The translations under genes were made by a program, and so were the position numbers. Below the pieces are notes generated by a model. That model ran no database searches, was not told the DNA's origin, and worked only from the letters and a program-made list of their open reading frames with translations. A stretch of DNA of 64,000 nucleotides from Roseibium sp. MMSF_3544 (GTDB lineage: Bacteria; Pseudomonadota; Alphaproteobacteria; Rhizobiales; Stappiaceae), in contig NZ_JASHKA010000014.1 of NCBI RefSeq assembly GCF_030732845.1, forward strand, positions 101,929-165,928, in the 5' to 3' direction. This document shows positions 1 to 8,725 of the stretch, one piece after another (positions within the stretch are counted from its first letter, which is position 1; every line of letters begins with the position of its first letter).

Positions 1-53
1 GTTGAAGGCAGGATTGCGCCGGCAAATCCGGCGAGGAAAACTCGGTAGGTCAT
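1..53 (-). CDS. Partial CDS, N-terminus only, probable exported or membrane protein
   Basis: An ATG at 53 on the minus strand opens a frame that runs off the left edge. The readable residues are MTYRVFLAGFAGAILPS, a short basic start followed by a hydrophobic stretch, as in a signal peptide. A GGGAGCGAA ribosome-binding-like sequence lies just upstream. Only 17 residues are visible, so the family cannot be named. It is divergent from the DUF2946/PepSY genes across a roughly 380-bp intergenic region containing a palindrome, so shared regulation is possible but unproven. Confidence 0.45.
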   Translation of the reverse strand, partial: MTYRVFLAGFAGAILPS

Positions 54-431
54 GTTTCGCTCCCAATGGCAGGTGCCCGAAAGGCGTGATGGTCGGCGGC
101 GAAAGGGGAGACGAAAGCAAACACATTCGCGGCCAGTGGACCACCAGCCTCATCACGTGCCTTGGACAGCTCCGGCCTTGGTCCCCTGATTGGGTCAACC
201 GCATCCGGAATCGCTTTCAGTCCCATGAACAGGACGCCGTCAGATCGCGGCAATCTAGGGGAGCGGATTTCTTGGATCAAGCCGGAAAACGACATGCATT
301 GGCCCATTTACCAACATATCGGATATGCATATCCGATGATGTATTTGCACGTGTGCGATCAGGCAGATAAATCAAAAATTGTGTTTCGGCGAAAAGTACA
401 CTAGAGACCTTGGAGCACAGAGGGGTTGGGC
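54..431. other. Intergenic region, divergent promoter with one strong palindrome
   Basis: No convincing gene lies here. Weak open frames on both strands have no family-like sequence and no good start signal. The notable content is the 20-bp palindrome at 318-337. Just downstream, TACACT (397-402) could serve as a -10 element for the rightward genes. Confidence 0.6.
318..337. promoter_or_regulatory. Perfect 20-bp palindrome, candidate operator
   Basis: ATCGGATATGCATATCCGAT is identical to its reverse complement. It sits about 95 bases upstream of the DUF2946 gene start and about 265 bases from the leftward partial gene. Perfect symmetry with a GATATG/CATATC core and no following T-run suggests binding of a dimeric repressor rather than a terminator. 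The half-site resembles those recalled for alphaproteobacterial Zur boxes, but the spacing is shorter, so the regulator is not identified. Confidence 0.55.
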
Positions 432-830
432 GTGCGGCGTTTTCGGACAGCAAAGACGGAAGTCAAACAGGCAGTGGTGTCACTGCTTCTGTTGCCGTTC
501 CTGTTCGCCGCGCTTCTGCCGCAGGGCTATATGCCTTCGGTTGCGGAAGACGGGACCTTTACGGTCACGCTCTGTACGACGGATGGTCTGCGCACCGTTA
601 CTCTTGATGCCGATGGCAACGAAGTTCCGGCTGGCACCGGCGAAGACGACGCACATTTCGGTCATTGTATTTTTGCCAGTGTGGCGACATTTGCTCTGCT
701 GCATCAGGCAGCGGATCTGCCGGATGCGGGTTCAGACAGCGCGCCGCTGTTCGCCCGGCAGATACCCGGCCTTCGCCTGAAGGCCTATTCCAATTTGCCG
801 GGCGCCCGCGCGCCGCCGGTTTTGCTCTGA
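432..830 (+). CDS. DUF2946 family exported protein
   Basis: This small protein of about 132 residues has an N-terminal hydrophobic segment (VVSLLLLPFLFAALLP), then the region containing LCTTDGL and FGHCIFA that is typical of the DUF2946 family. DUF2946 proteins are small, presumably periplasmic or membrane-anchored proteins of unknown biochemical role. They are commonly found beside TonB receptors and PepSY proteins in metal-related loci. The GTG at 432 is chosen because AGAGGGG lies 6-7 bases upstream; the TTG at 426 would overlap that ribosome site. The conserved Cys and His residues could bind metal, but that is inference. The PepSY gene follows after 84 bases and is probably co-transcribed. 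Confidence 0.7.
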   Translation: MRRFRTAKTEVKQAVVSLLLLPFLFAALLPQGYMPSVAEDGTFTVTLCTTDGLRTVTLDADGNEVPAGTGEDDAHFGHCIFASVATFALLHQAADLPDAGSDSAPLFARQIPGLRLKAYSNLPGARAPPVLL

Positions 831-914
831 TTTTCCCTCATCCAATCTGAATTCAGTTTGATCCGGAAAACGTGCCGGCCACAGAAGGCGGTGCCACTCC
901 GGTGTGGAGATCCC

Positions 915-2315
915 ATGAGCATACTCTCTTCGGGCGCTGAGACTGCGTCCACCCCAAGCCGTTTCTACCTTGCCGCTTGGCGCTGGCACTTTTACGCCGG
1001 GATTTATGTCGTCCCGTTCCTGATCATGCTGGCCGTGACCGGGCTCGGGATGATGTATATTGCCGCCATTGACGGGCGTGACGGCGAGAAAATCACCGTC
1101 GCAGTCAATGGTAATCCGATCAGCCTGTCACAACAGTCAGATGCCGCACTTTCCAGGTTTGGCGGCGAAGCAGCGTTGGTTGAGTGGATCGGCGCAAAGA
1201 CCGCCAACGGCGCAAATGTCTTTCGAGTCAATGATGCGGGCACCAATCACATGATCGCCGTCGATCCCTATACGGGAACCGTCATTGAAAGCTGGGTCCG
1301 GCGCGACGGCTGGTACGATCTTTTCAATGACATACACGGCACCTTGCTGATCGGGACGGTCGGGGATCGTCTCATCGAAGTGGCGGCCGGTCTGAGCATC
1401 GTGCTGATCGTCACCGGCCTGTACCTCTGGTGGCCGCGCACCGGCAGCGGATCGTCTTTTGTGCCGGACATCAAAGCGCGGGGTCGCGATCTCTGGAAAA
1501 ACCTGCACAAGGTAGTCGGTGCATATGTGTCTTTGATATTGCTTGTGTTTCTGGTCAGCGGCTTGGCCTGGGCCGGTATCTGGGGCGAAAAGTTCGTCCA
1601 GGCCTGGAGCACGTTCCCGGCGGAAAAATGGTCCGATGTCCCGCTTTCTGACGAAACGCACGCCTCCATGAATCATGGTGCGATGAAGGATGTGCCGTGG
1701 GGGCTTGAACAGACACCGATGCCGGCTTCCGGCTCGGATGCGGGTCGGGACGCGATCACGGAGGGGACTGCGATCAACCTTGACAGCGTTGCTGCCTTTG
1801 GGCGGACGCTTGGCTACGAGGGCCGCTTTCGCGTCAGTTATCCGAACGGGGAAACTGGCGTCTGGACACTCAACCAGGATTCAATGAGCAACGATTCTGA
1901 AAACCCGATGGTGGATCGCACGGTGCATCTCGACCAGTACACCGGCAAGATCCTGGCTGACGTCGGTTTTGACGACTACTCCCTGGCTGCGAAGGGTATG
2001 GCGGTCGGCATCGCCTTTCATGAGGGAGATATGGGCCTCTGGAATATCGTCTTGAACACGGTTTTCTGCCTGTCCGTGATTTTCCTCTGCATGAGTGGGC
2101 TTGTGATGTGGTGGCTGCGCCGTCCGAGGGGTGCTGCCTTGCGCATCTTCGCACCGAAAACACCGGAGGATCTGCCACATTGGCGCGGGGCCATGATCCT
2201 GATGCTGTTCCTGTCGCTGGCTTTCCCGCTGGTCGGGATCACGCTCTTGACCGTGCTTGCGCTGGACTATCTGATCGTCAAGCGCGTACCAATGCTGCGC
2301 CGGGCGCTGGGCTGA
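915..2315 (+). CDS. PepSY-associated transmembrane (PiuB-like) protein
   Basis: This is a 466-residue integral membrane protein. It has an N-terminal segment RWHFYAGIYVVPFLIMLAVTG followed by periplasmic stretches and further helices near residues 155-175, 200-220, 370-395 and 430-455. The layout (RxHFYAG start, DxHGTLL and WWPR motifs) matches the PepSY_TM/PiuB family, whose members are linked to iron-siderophore reduction or metal handling at the inner membrane. A His/Met-rich periplasmic stretch (THASMNHGAM) could bind copper or haem; this is inference. The start at 915 has GGAGA five bases upstream and removes an unlikely 19-residue extension. It ends just before a bidirectional terminator. 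Confidence 0.8.
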   Translation: MSILSSGAETASTPSRFYLAAWRWHFYAGIYVVPFLIMLAVTGLGMMYIAAIDGRDGEKITVAVNGNPISLSQQSDAALSRFGGEAALVEWIGAKTANGANVFRVNDAGTNHMIAVDPYTGTVIESWVRRDGWYDLFNDIHGTLLIGTVGDRLIEVAAGLSIVLIVTGLYLWWPRTGSGSSFVPDIKARGRDLWKNLHKVVGAYVSLILLVFLVSGLAWAGIWGEKFVQAWSTFPAEKWSDVPLSDETHASMNHGAMKDVPWGLEQTPMPASGSDAGRDAITEGTAINLDSVAAFGRTLGYEGRFRVSYPNGETGVWTLNQDSMSNDSENPMVDRTVHLDQYTGKILADVGFDDYSLAAKGMAVGIAFHEGDMGLWNIVLNTVFCLSVIFLCMSGLVMWWLRRPRGAALRIFAPKTPEDLPHWRGAMILMLFLSLAFPLVGITLLTVLALDYLIVKRVPMLRRALG

Positions 2316-2323
2316 TGAAAAAC

Positions 2324-2358
2324 GCCTCCGGACGCCGCATGGAACGGTGTCCGGAGGC
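2324..2358. terminator. Bidirectional intrinsic terminator
   Basis: GCCTCCGGAC (2324-2333) pairs perfectly with GTCCGGAGGC (2349-2358). On the minus strand the stem is followed by GTTTTTC, giving a good terminator for the phosphatase gene. It also lies 9 bases after the PepSY stop. Confidence 0.75.
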
Positions 2359-2367
2359 ATCTGTTTC

Positions 2368-3930
2368 TCAGGTATGGCGGATTACCAGCAAGGTGATGTC
2401 GTCATGTACGGTCTGGCTGCCGATGTGGTTTTTCACGTCGGCGATGATGCCCTTGAGGACCTGGGATGCCTGTGGCGCGGCGTTGCGGCGGGCACTCTCG
2501 ACAAGCCGGTCCATGCCATAAAGTGCACCGTCCGGGCTTTCTGCTTCCGTCACGCCGTCGGTATAGAGAATGATCAGGTCGCCGGGTCCGAAGGGAACGT
2601 CCTTTGTTTCGATGAAGGGCGCGATGTCTTCGTCCAGGCCGATTGGAAAGCCGAGATCAACGGTGTCGATGATTTCGCATTTTCCATCTTCGCGCAGCAC
2701 GATCAGCTCCTCATGCTGGCCGGAGAGCGTCACCTTGTCATGGTCGAAATCGAGGAAGGACAGGGTCAGGTGCTTGTCCGTCTTGGTGCGCTTGATGTTC
2801 CGGCAAATGGCGCTGTTCAAGGACACCAGAAACTGCCGAGGGTCCGTCGGGCCGCGTTCCTGCAGTGCCACGGCGATCGACTGCACCATCAACATCAGCA
2901 CGCCGCTCTCAAGACCGTGCCCCGTCACGTCGCCGATCCCGATCTTGATTCGGCCATCCAGTTGCAGGACGTCATAATAGTCACCGCCGACTTCGTCCGC
3001 AGGTTCCATGAAGGCAGCGATTTCAAGCTCGTGAATGCCGCCCAGTTCGTCCTTGGTCGGCAGAACCATCATCTGGATCTGGCGGGCGACCTCGATCTCC
3101 GCACCGAGCCTCAGGTTTTCCGACGTCAGCTGTTCATTGAGATGCGCGATTTCCGTATTGGCCTGCTCCAGGTTTACATTCATCTTGTGGAACCGGGTTG
3201 CCTGGTGCCATTGAAGACCCGTGACGGCTGCGCCGATGGCGCCGGCGCCGGCAAAGTACATCAGTAGAAACTTGAAAGACCAAAGGTTGGTCGCGATGGG
3301 CTGGCTGATCGTGATCGCCTGGATGCCCCGGATGTCACCGACATTCCAGTCCGTCTTGGGGCTTTCGGGATGCGAGTTGTGACAGGAGACGCACGCTTCG
3401 CCCAGGAACACAGGCGAGGCGATCTGAATGCTTCGGTCGAAGATCGAGCCCTCGTAGCCGATTGCAAGGTCGGCGGGATCACGGGTTTTCCGGAAGTCTT
3501 CAAGCGCCTGTTTTTCGAAATCGTTCAGATCATGCGATTCCCGTTCTTCGAACGGCAGGTCGGACACGAACCTGTATTGCAGGTTCCGGCCTTCACCACC
3601 GACAACCTGGCCGAGCTCGATGGAGAGCGTCGCCGGAATGGGAATGCCGCCTGGCGTTTCGTCATAATCGTGGGTCGGAATAATGTCTCCGTCGCTCGAC
3701 AGAACCCGTCCCACGACATTCTGGGAGTAGTAGTTTCTGATCTCACTGATGGCGTCGTCCAGATCGAGGGCCTGGGACTTCAAAGACGTATCCGAAATCG
3801 CTCTGAGATCCAGCCAGACGGCGACTGGCAGCAGCGCAAGGCCGAGCAATATCAGCAGAAGAAAGACAAAGGGGCGTTCGATCAGCTTGAGCCAGAATCT
3901 GTCGACACGGCGGTGTTCAATCTGCTGCAT
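2368..3930 (-). CDS. SpoIIE-type PP2C phosphatase with haem-binding (DUF3365) sensor domain
   Basis: This is a 520-residue membrane sensor phosphatase. TM1 is at about residues 20-42. A periplasmic DUF3365/Tll0287-like domain (about 45-210) contains C180-V-S-C183-H184, a CxxCH c-type haem motif. TM2 is at about 218-240, a short coiled coil at 250-285, and a C-terminal SpoIIE/PP2C catalytic domain has MEPADEVGGDYYD near residues 308-320 and the metal-binding DGVTEAE. It probably dephosphorylates a serine/threonine-phosphorylated anti-sigma antagonist in response to redox or gas state. No anti-sigma gene lies nearby, so the target is unknown. The ATG at 3930 is preceded by AGGAA at suitable spacing. 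It is convergent with the PepSY gene. Confidence 0.85.
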   Translation of the reverse strand: MQQIEHRRVDRFWLKLIERPFVFLLLILLGLALLPVAVWLDLRAISDTSLKSQALDLDDAISEIRNYYSQNVVGRVLSSDGDIIPTHDYDETPGGIPIPATLSIELGQVVGGEGRNLQYRFVSDLPFEERESHDLNDFEKQALEDFRKTRDPADLAIGYEGSIFDRSIQIASPVFLGEACVSCHNSHPESPKTDWNVGDIRGIQAITISQPIATNLWSFKFLLMYFAGAGAIGAAVTGLQWHQATRFHKMNVNLEQANTEIAHLNEQLTSENLRLGAEIEVARQIQMMVLPTKDELGGIHELEIAAFMEPADEVGGDYYDVLQLDGRIKIGIGDVTGHGLESGVLMLMVQSIAVALQERGPTDPRQFLVSLNSAICRNIKRTKTDKHLTLSFLDFDHDKVTLSGQHEELIVLREDGKCEIIDTVDLGFPIGLDEDIAPFIETKDVPFGPGDLIILYTDGVTEAESPDGALYGMDRLVESARRNAAPQASQVLKGIIADVKNHIGSQTVHDDITLLVIRHT

Positions 3931-4183
3931 TCTTGTTCCTGATTCGACTTACTGTCGGGCAAACCTATAGGTTGTGGGGCGCAATATCGGAATACCTTTA
4001 CGTTGTCTGCATTATGGTATCCGATTGCAGCACTTGCTACATCCCTGCGGGAAAATTTCAACGCTGTTATGAATGATCGGTTATTGGGAGAAGGTGGCGA
4101 CACGAAGGTAATGATACGCAACCTATCTGGCGCAGTATCTTGAGACAAAAGTCGACCAAAATTGAACGAGTTGGAATAACACC

Positions 4184-4552
4184 ATGTCTGCGCATGAGTT
4201 TAAAAGCGAAAACAAGACAATTTCTGGCCGCGAGTTTCAGTTTTGGCACTTTAACGTAAGCCACGGATCTTTGCTTGTCAGAAGCCCTAAATCCAGTGCA
4301 TTCAAATCAAACGTTGATCTGATTTTTGCCGGCGTCGAATTTGTTTCTCTCCCAAGGTACTTGAATGAAATTACAATGGATTGGGCCTCGTTTGAGGAAC
4401 TTGAGCTGATTGGAAATCAGCTTGCGTCGCAGCTTGAACCATCTTCAAAGGCGTATGTGATACAAGACCAATTCGCGAGGCATCTAATTGTGGCGGTTGG
4501 CTTTAAGCTAGAAACGAATGAGCGAGATTTTATAGATACAGGTTTCGGCTAA
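4184..4552 (+). CDS. Hypothetical protein, AT-rich orphan
   Basis: This 122-residue protein starts at an ATG with GGA about eight bases upstream. It has no signal peptide, membrane segment or motif I recognise. The mixed alpha/beta character (FQFWHFNVSHGSLLVR, VDLIFAGVEFVSLP) suggests a small folded domain, perhaps an immunity-like or effector-associated protein, but this is speculative. Base composition is visibly more AT-rich than the surrounding genes, as is the 250-base upstream gap. Its stop overlaps the convergent Hsp70-like gene. Acquisition by transfer is possible. Confidence 0.55.
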   Translation: MSAHEFKSENKTISGREFQFWHFNVSHGSLLVRSPKSSAFKSNVDLIFAGVEFVSLPRYLNEITMDWASFEELELIGNQLASQLEPSSKAYVIQDQFARHLIVAVGFKLETNERDFIDTGFG

Positions 4553-5841
4553 GCCGCGATCACCCAACCACCGGCATCTTCTCGTGCACCGATTAGGGCA
4601 AGACCGTTGGCGACAGACGTCAACTCGTTGCCACCGGAAATCTTCTCGGTTCCGAACCGGTTGGCAAACTGACGGCGGACGGCAGGGACGAAAGACGTGC
4701 CGCCTGTCATGAACACCCGGTCGATATCGGTCTCGGCAATCGCTGCCTTTTGAAGGGTGGCATCGAGCGCCTTGTCCATCTTGGCAAGATCTCCGGCAAT
4801 CCAGGCTTCGAAATCGGACCGTGGAACGGAGGCGCGGAAATCCGACCCGAGTGGTGCAAAGGAAAACTCCGCTTCGTCTTCGGAAGACAGAAGCGCCTTT
4901 GTCTCCGATACCGACTTGTAGAGTGGATAGCCTTGGTCTTCCTCGACGAGTTCGACAAACAGCTCGATCTTCTCCGGCTCCAGGCACCAGCGCAGCAGCT
5001 TTTTCATTTCCTTGAAATCGTCCGAGGTCTTGAAGATCGACAACATGTGCCAGCGGGCGAAGTTGGAAAAGAGATTGGGTGGGATCTCAAGGACCTTGCC
5101 CATGCTTTTGTAACTCGATCCTTTGCCGAGTTTGGGCAGGACGACATTGTCGATGATGCGGTAGTCGAACGTGTCACCGGCAACGCCGATGCCGCCACGC
5201 CCGAGCGGCGTCGCCTTCAAGTGTCCGGCCGCAGTCTCGAAGCGCATGATGGAATAGTCTGTCGTGCCGCCGCCAAGATCGGCGACCAGTATCGTGGTGT
5301 CCCGTTCGAGCGACTGGGCATAGGAAAAGGCCGCGCCGACCGGCTCCATCACGAACAGGATGTCCTCAAAGCCAACCTTGCGAAACGCCTTGCGATACCG
5401 CTCCATGGCCAGATTTTCGTCCGGATTATGGCCGGCAAACTCCACCGGACGTCCAACGACAAGGCGGGTTGTCGACGGATCGAAAGTGGTTCCGGCACGC
5501 TCGAACGCGCAGCGCAGAAACGTTGCCATCAGGTCTTCAAACTCGAACCGGACACCGTAGACGCCCGTTCCCTTGAAAACGCGGCTGGCGGCAAAGGTTT
5601 TCAGTGACTGGATGAAACGCACATCACCAAAGCTTTCCAGAAATTGCCGGATCGCCCAGGGACCGACTTCCGGGTGAAGCGCTCTGGCAGCGCCGCGATC
5701 AAGAAAGCTCAGGACCGTGGGAAGCGATGTAAAGGCATCATCCCTGTCCTTGAACCGGACCGGCTCAGTCGCAGCAGCACCGGTCGCCGCCACCGCGACC
5801 GTGTTTGAGGTTCCGAAATCAAGTCCGATCGTGTCAGTCAT
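4549..5841 (-). CDS. Hsp70-family (YegD-like) chaperone
   Basis: The 430-residue protein carries the actin-like ATPase signatures of Hsp70: phosphate-1 loop GLDFGTSNT near residue 5, phosphate-2 VADLGGGTTDYS in the middle, and adenosine-binding TGGTSFVPAV near the C-terminus. It lacks the substrate-binding beta domain and lid of DnaK, matching the length and layout of E. coli YegD (about 450 residues). A chaperone-like or regulatory ATPase role in the cytoplasm is expected; the substrate is unknown. The ATG at 5841 is preferred because GAGGA lies eight bases before it, while the upstream ATG at 5856 has none. It appears monocistronic. Confidence 0.85.
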   Translation of the reverse strand: MTDTIGLDFGTSNTVAVAATGAAATEPVRFKDRDDAFTSLPTVLSFLDRGAARALHPEVGPWAIRQFLESFGDVRFIQSLKTFAASRVFKGTGVYGVRFEFEDLMATFLRCAFERAGTTFDPSTTRLVVGRPVEFAGHNPDENLAMERYRKAFRKVGFEDILFVMEPVGAAFSYAQSLERDTTILVADLGGGTTDYSIMRFETAAGHLKATPLGRGGIGVAGDTFDYRIIDNVVLPKLGKGSSYKSMGKVLEIPPNLFSNFARWHMLSIFKTSDDFKEMKKLLRWCLEPEKIELFVELVEEDQGYPLYKSVSETKALLSSEDEAEFSFAPLGSDFRASVPRSDFEAWIAGDLAKMDKALDATLQKAAIAETDIDRVFMTGGTSFVPAVRRQFANRFGTEKISGGNELTSVANGLALIGAREDAGGWVIAA

Positions 5842-6013
5842 TTCAGCTGTCCTCATGATGCGACGTGCAATCGACCCGCGATCCGAAAGGGGCAGTTCGG
5901 GCAGGCGAATTTCAGTCTGGAATCAGGAATGGCCGCGCTGAATACGGGCTATTGATCGGAAATGCAAGCTGGAAGGGGATATTTTCGCGACGGATCACCG
6001 CGAGCCGCCAATA

Positions 6014-7045
6014 TCAGTGGTGCTCGAGTATCTGGTTGTCGTCCGAGACGTCCTTGGCAACAGGCGTGCGGACCACCGGAGGCGTAACGCGGGTTTTCTT
6101 GCGCCGCTCTGTCGGGGAAAACCCGAACTTCTCCCGGTAGACGCTCGCAAAATGGGCCTGGTCGACGAACCCGGTTGAGAACGCGACCTGTGCGACGGCC
6201 ATCCGGGTCTTGCGCAGCAGCTCGTCTGCCTTGTGGAGCCGGATGTCCATGTAGCAGCGCATCACGCTGATCCCGAGATCGGACTTGAAGTTGCGCTGCA
6301 GCTTGCGTGAACTGACACCGGCCAGCATCGCGATCTGATCGAGCGTCAACAGGTCGGTGACATGGCTTTCCATGAGTTCTACAGCCGCTGCGACACAGCT
6401 GTTCAGGCTGCTGTTGCTGCCAAGATATCGAGAGCGCAGCGGCTCGTCCGCACCGCGCATTCCCGTATGAACGAGCCAGTCGCTGACCGTCGTTGCAAGT
6501 TCTGCCCCGAGTTCCGACTTTACCAGCGCAAGCATCATGTCCAAGGAGGCGACGCCGCCGGCACAAGTGTAGCGGTTGCGGTCGATTACAAAGATGCGTC
6601 TTTCAAGGAAGTAGCCGTCGGAGAGTGCGTTCAGCTCTTCGAAATACTCCCAGTGCACCGTGAACCGCCGGTCCTCCATGAGACCAGCCTTGGCAAGCAG
6701 CGCGCCCCCGGCCGAAATTCCGCCAAGAGCAACCCCATGTGCCGCAAGCCTGCGAAGCTGGGCGTAAAGCGCGGTGTCGTCGGTGTCCGGCAATGTGCCG
6801 CCAGCAACAACGAACAGAATGTCGACCTGATTGCTCAGAATCCCGAGCGGCTCGGTTTCGAAATGGGCGCCGCACGAGGCGCGCACCTTTCCGGCATTCT
6901 GCGAGAAAAAGCTGAAACTGAAATGGTCTTTCCCGCTAAGCAGGTTCGCAGACCGAAGGGGTTCGACCGCCGAGGCGATCGACATCAGGCCATAGCCCTC
7001 GATCAGCAAAAATCCTATTTTCCGGCGCTTTGTCTCGCTCTTCAT
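6014..7045 (-). CDS. GlxA/GbdR-type AraC family transcriptional regulator
   Basis: This 343-residue protein has an N-terminal DJ-1/PfpI-like domain (about 8-190) and a C-terminal AraC double helix-turn-helix (about 220-315, with LAGVSSRKLQRNFK and VAFSTGFVDQAHFASVYREKFGFSPTERR). The position usually occupied by the GlxA nucleophile Cys reads GGISAGG, so the domain is probably a sensor rather than an enzyme. Members of this family regulate carnitine, glycine betaine and other quaternary ammonium catabolism (GbdR, CdhR). It begins 19 bases after the soeC stop on the same strand and is probably the last gene of the xsc-ackA-soeABC operon, a regulator placed with its targets. Confidence 0.8.
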   Translation of the reverse strand: MKSETKRRKIGFLLIEGYGLMSIASAVEPLRSANLLSGKDHFSFSFFSQNAGKVRASCGAHFETEPLGILSNQVDILFVVAGGTLPDTDDTALYAQLRRLAAHGVALGGISAGGALLAKAGLMEDRRFTVHWEYFEELNALSDGYFLERRIFVIDRNRYTCAGGVASLDMMLALVKSELGAELATTVSDWLVHTGMRGADEPLRSRYLGSNSSLNSCVAAAVELMESHVTDLLTLDQIAMLAGVSSRKLQRNFKSDLGISVMRCYMDIRLHKADELLRKTRMAVAQVAFSTGFVDQAHFASVYREKFGFSPTERRKKTRVTPPVVRTPVAKDVSDDNQILEHH

Positions 7046-7064
7046 TCCCGTACCTTAAGAGGAT

Positions 7065-7976
7065 TCAGCGAGAGTGGCTAGGTTGATAGGGAGCTTCGGT
7101 GGCGGTTCGGCCATAGTAAAGACTGACCACGTGCTCTGCTTCGGCAAAAAACAGCCAACGGGAGGCGAAGGCGCCGACGAGATAAAACAGCGTCGCGATT
7201 GCTGCGGTAAAAGGGTTCGTCGGCAACAGTGCCACGAGCACGAGCGGCACCACGATCATGGCCCCGAAAGCGATAATGCGCAGCTTTTGTGCGTGCTTGC
7301 GCCCGACTACGTGAACCATTTCCTTCAACAGGTAGTTTGAGCCTGTGTGAGGTGGTTCGAACAGCCTTGCCTTGCCGCGATCGCCAAGACCTGTTGCCGT
7401 TTCGATTGTATGACCGCGCTCCGCAAAGCGGCGGTCCCCCAGAACCCACTGCAATACCTGAACGGCACCGGCAACAAGCAGGAGTACGAGAGCGGCAGCA
7501 GTCTGCTGGGCAAGAATAGCGCCGCCTGCAAGCGACAGCGTCAGAAGGTGAAGCGGGGTCAGCCAGTGATTCCAGCGCGGCACGGTTTTAAGTTGCGCAT
7601 AGATCATCGCCGTCGCGATCACGGTCGCAAGTGACAGAAGACCACCGAGCCAGCCGAGCACTGCAATCGTGACGCCGAAAAAGACTGCTGCAAAAGCATA
7701 GATCCCGAGCACAATCAGTGCCGCTGTGGAAAGGCAGGCTTCGCGGGAAAGCCAACTCGTCTGCCATTGGGTAAAGGCTTTCAGGGCGCGCTGGGGATTG
7801 CCGAGGTGGAAGGTGGATGCCACCAGACCGCCGACGGCAAGGCCGAAGCCGATCGCGAAATAGAAGAATGCTGCCCAGCCGGTGACCGCAGGTAATCCGA
7901 ACCCGAGAAAGGTCAAAAGGCCGAACCCAAGCCCGGACAGGACCGTGAAAATGATGACTGAGGGGGCCGGATGCAT
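7065..7976 (-). CDS. soeC: Sulfite dehydrogenase membrane anchor SoeC (DmsC/NrfD class)
   Basis: This is a 303-residue integral membrane protein with about eight to nine hydrophobic helices and the DmsC-like opening MHPAPSVIIFTVLSGLGFG and FHLGNPQRALKAF. DmsC-type anchors pass electrons between an Fe-S subunit and the quinone pool. Its ATG overlaps the stop of the Fe-S subunit gene (TGATG), showing translational coupling. Linkage to xsc and ackA argues for the SoeC subunit of the cytoplasm-facing sulfite:quinone oxidoreductase rather than a DMSO reductase. The assignment to sulfite rests on context and family resemblance. Confidence 0.8.
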   Translation of the reverse strand: MHPAPSVIIFTVLSGLGFGLLTFLGFGLPAVTGWAAFFYFAIGFGLAVGGLVASTFHLGNPQRALKAFTQWQTSWLSREACLSTAALIVLGIYAFAAVFFGVTIAVLGWLGGLLSLATVIATAMIYAQLKTVPRWNHWLTPLHLLTLSLAGGAILAQQTAAALVLLLVAGAVQVLQWVLGDRRFAERGHTIETATGLGDRGKARLFEPPHTGSNYLLKEMVHVVGRKHAQKLRIIAFGAMIVVPLVLVALLPTNPFTAAIATLFYLVGAFASRWLFFAEAEHVVSLYYGRTATEAPYQPSHSR

Positions 7977-8725
7977 CAGAGCGCCTCCAGTTTCTTGTCG
8001 AGCCAGGCAAGGAAACCCTTGGGCTCCTCGCAAACGGGCTCAAGCAGCGGTGAAAGGACATCCATGTCCTGCATCTGGTCCTTCGGCCTGGGCGGCAGGT
8101 ATTTGTTAACCGGCTTGGTGCCTTGTTCCGGCATCAGGTCGATACCGCCGCGCTCGGCAACAAGCTTTGAAACGTTGCTGTTCGGGTCGGCGAAGTCGCC
8201 GAAGTGACGGGCACCTGCAGGACACGTGCGCACACAGGCCGGCACGCGGTCCTCTTCCGGCAGGTTGTCATTGTAGATCCTGTCGACGCAGAGCGTGCAT
8301 TTCTTCATCACGCCGGCTGCCGCGTCCAGTTCGCGTGCGCCATAAGGGCAGGCCCAGGCACACAGGCCGCAGCCGATACAGGCGTCCTCGTTGACCAGAA
8401 CAATGCCGTCCTCGGAGCGCTTGTAGCTCGCCCCCGTCGGACACACCGTGACACAGGGCGCGTCGTCGCAATGAAGACAGGATTTGGGGAAGTGCACCGT
8501 CTGGCTGCAGCCTCCGCCCTTGGGTTCCACCTCATAGCTGTGGATCCGGTTGAGGAAGGTCCCCACGGGGTCGGCGCCATAGGCATCCTCATCACTGAGC
8601 GGAACGCCGTAATTCTCCGTGTTCCAGCCCTTGCAGGCGGTGACGCAGGCATGACAACCGACACACGTGTCAAGATCGATGACGAGGCCGAGTTTCTTGT
8701 CCGTCGTTTCGGGCAACTGGGTCAT
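7976..8725 (-). CDS. soeB: Sulfite dehydrogenase Fe-S subunit SoeB
   Basis: The 249-residue ferredoxin-like subunit holds four tetracysteine clusters. They start at C21-x2-C24-x2-C27-x3-C31, then CLHCDDAPCVTVCP, CIGCGLCAWACPYGA and a KKCTLC...CVRTCP pair, as in DmsB/PsrB. It wires electrons from the molybdenum subunit to the membrane anchor. The ATG at 8725 overlaps the TGA of the molybdopterin subunit (ATGA), so the long upstream extension of the frame is not used. There is no signal peptide, consistent with a cytoplasmic complex. Confidence 0.87.
   Translation of the reverse strand: MTQLPETTDKKLGLVIDLDTCVGCHACVTACKGWNTENYGVPLSDEDAYGADPVGTFLNRIHSYEVEPKGGGCSQTVHFPKSCLHCDDAPCVTVCPTGASYKRSEDGIVLVNEDACIGCGLCAWACPYGARELDAAAGVMKKCTLCVDRIYNDNLPEEDRVPACVRTCPAGARHFGDFADPNSNVSKLVAERGGIDLMPEQGTKPVNKYLPPRPKDQMQDMDVLSPLLEPVCEEPKGFLAWLDKKLEAL

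Noticed and set aside
50..307. 85-residue minus-strand frame ending at the left partial gene
   Set aside because: No family resemblance, no ribosome site, and it overlaps the intergenic control region; the ATGA overlap with the partial gene is probably chance.
2347..3267. 306-residue plus-strand frame antisense to the SpoIIE phosphatase
   Set aside because: Shadow of a confidently assigned minus-strand gene; the terminator at 2324-2358 lies at its start.
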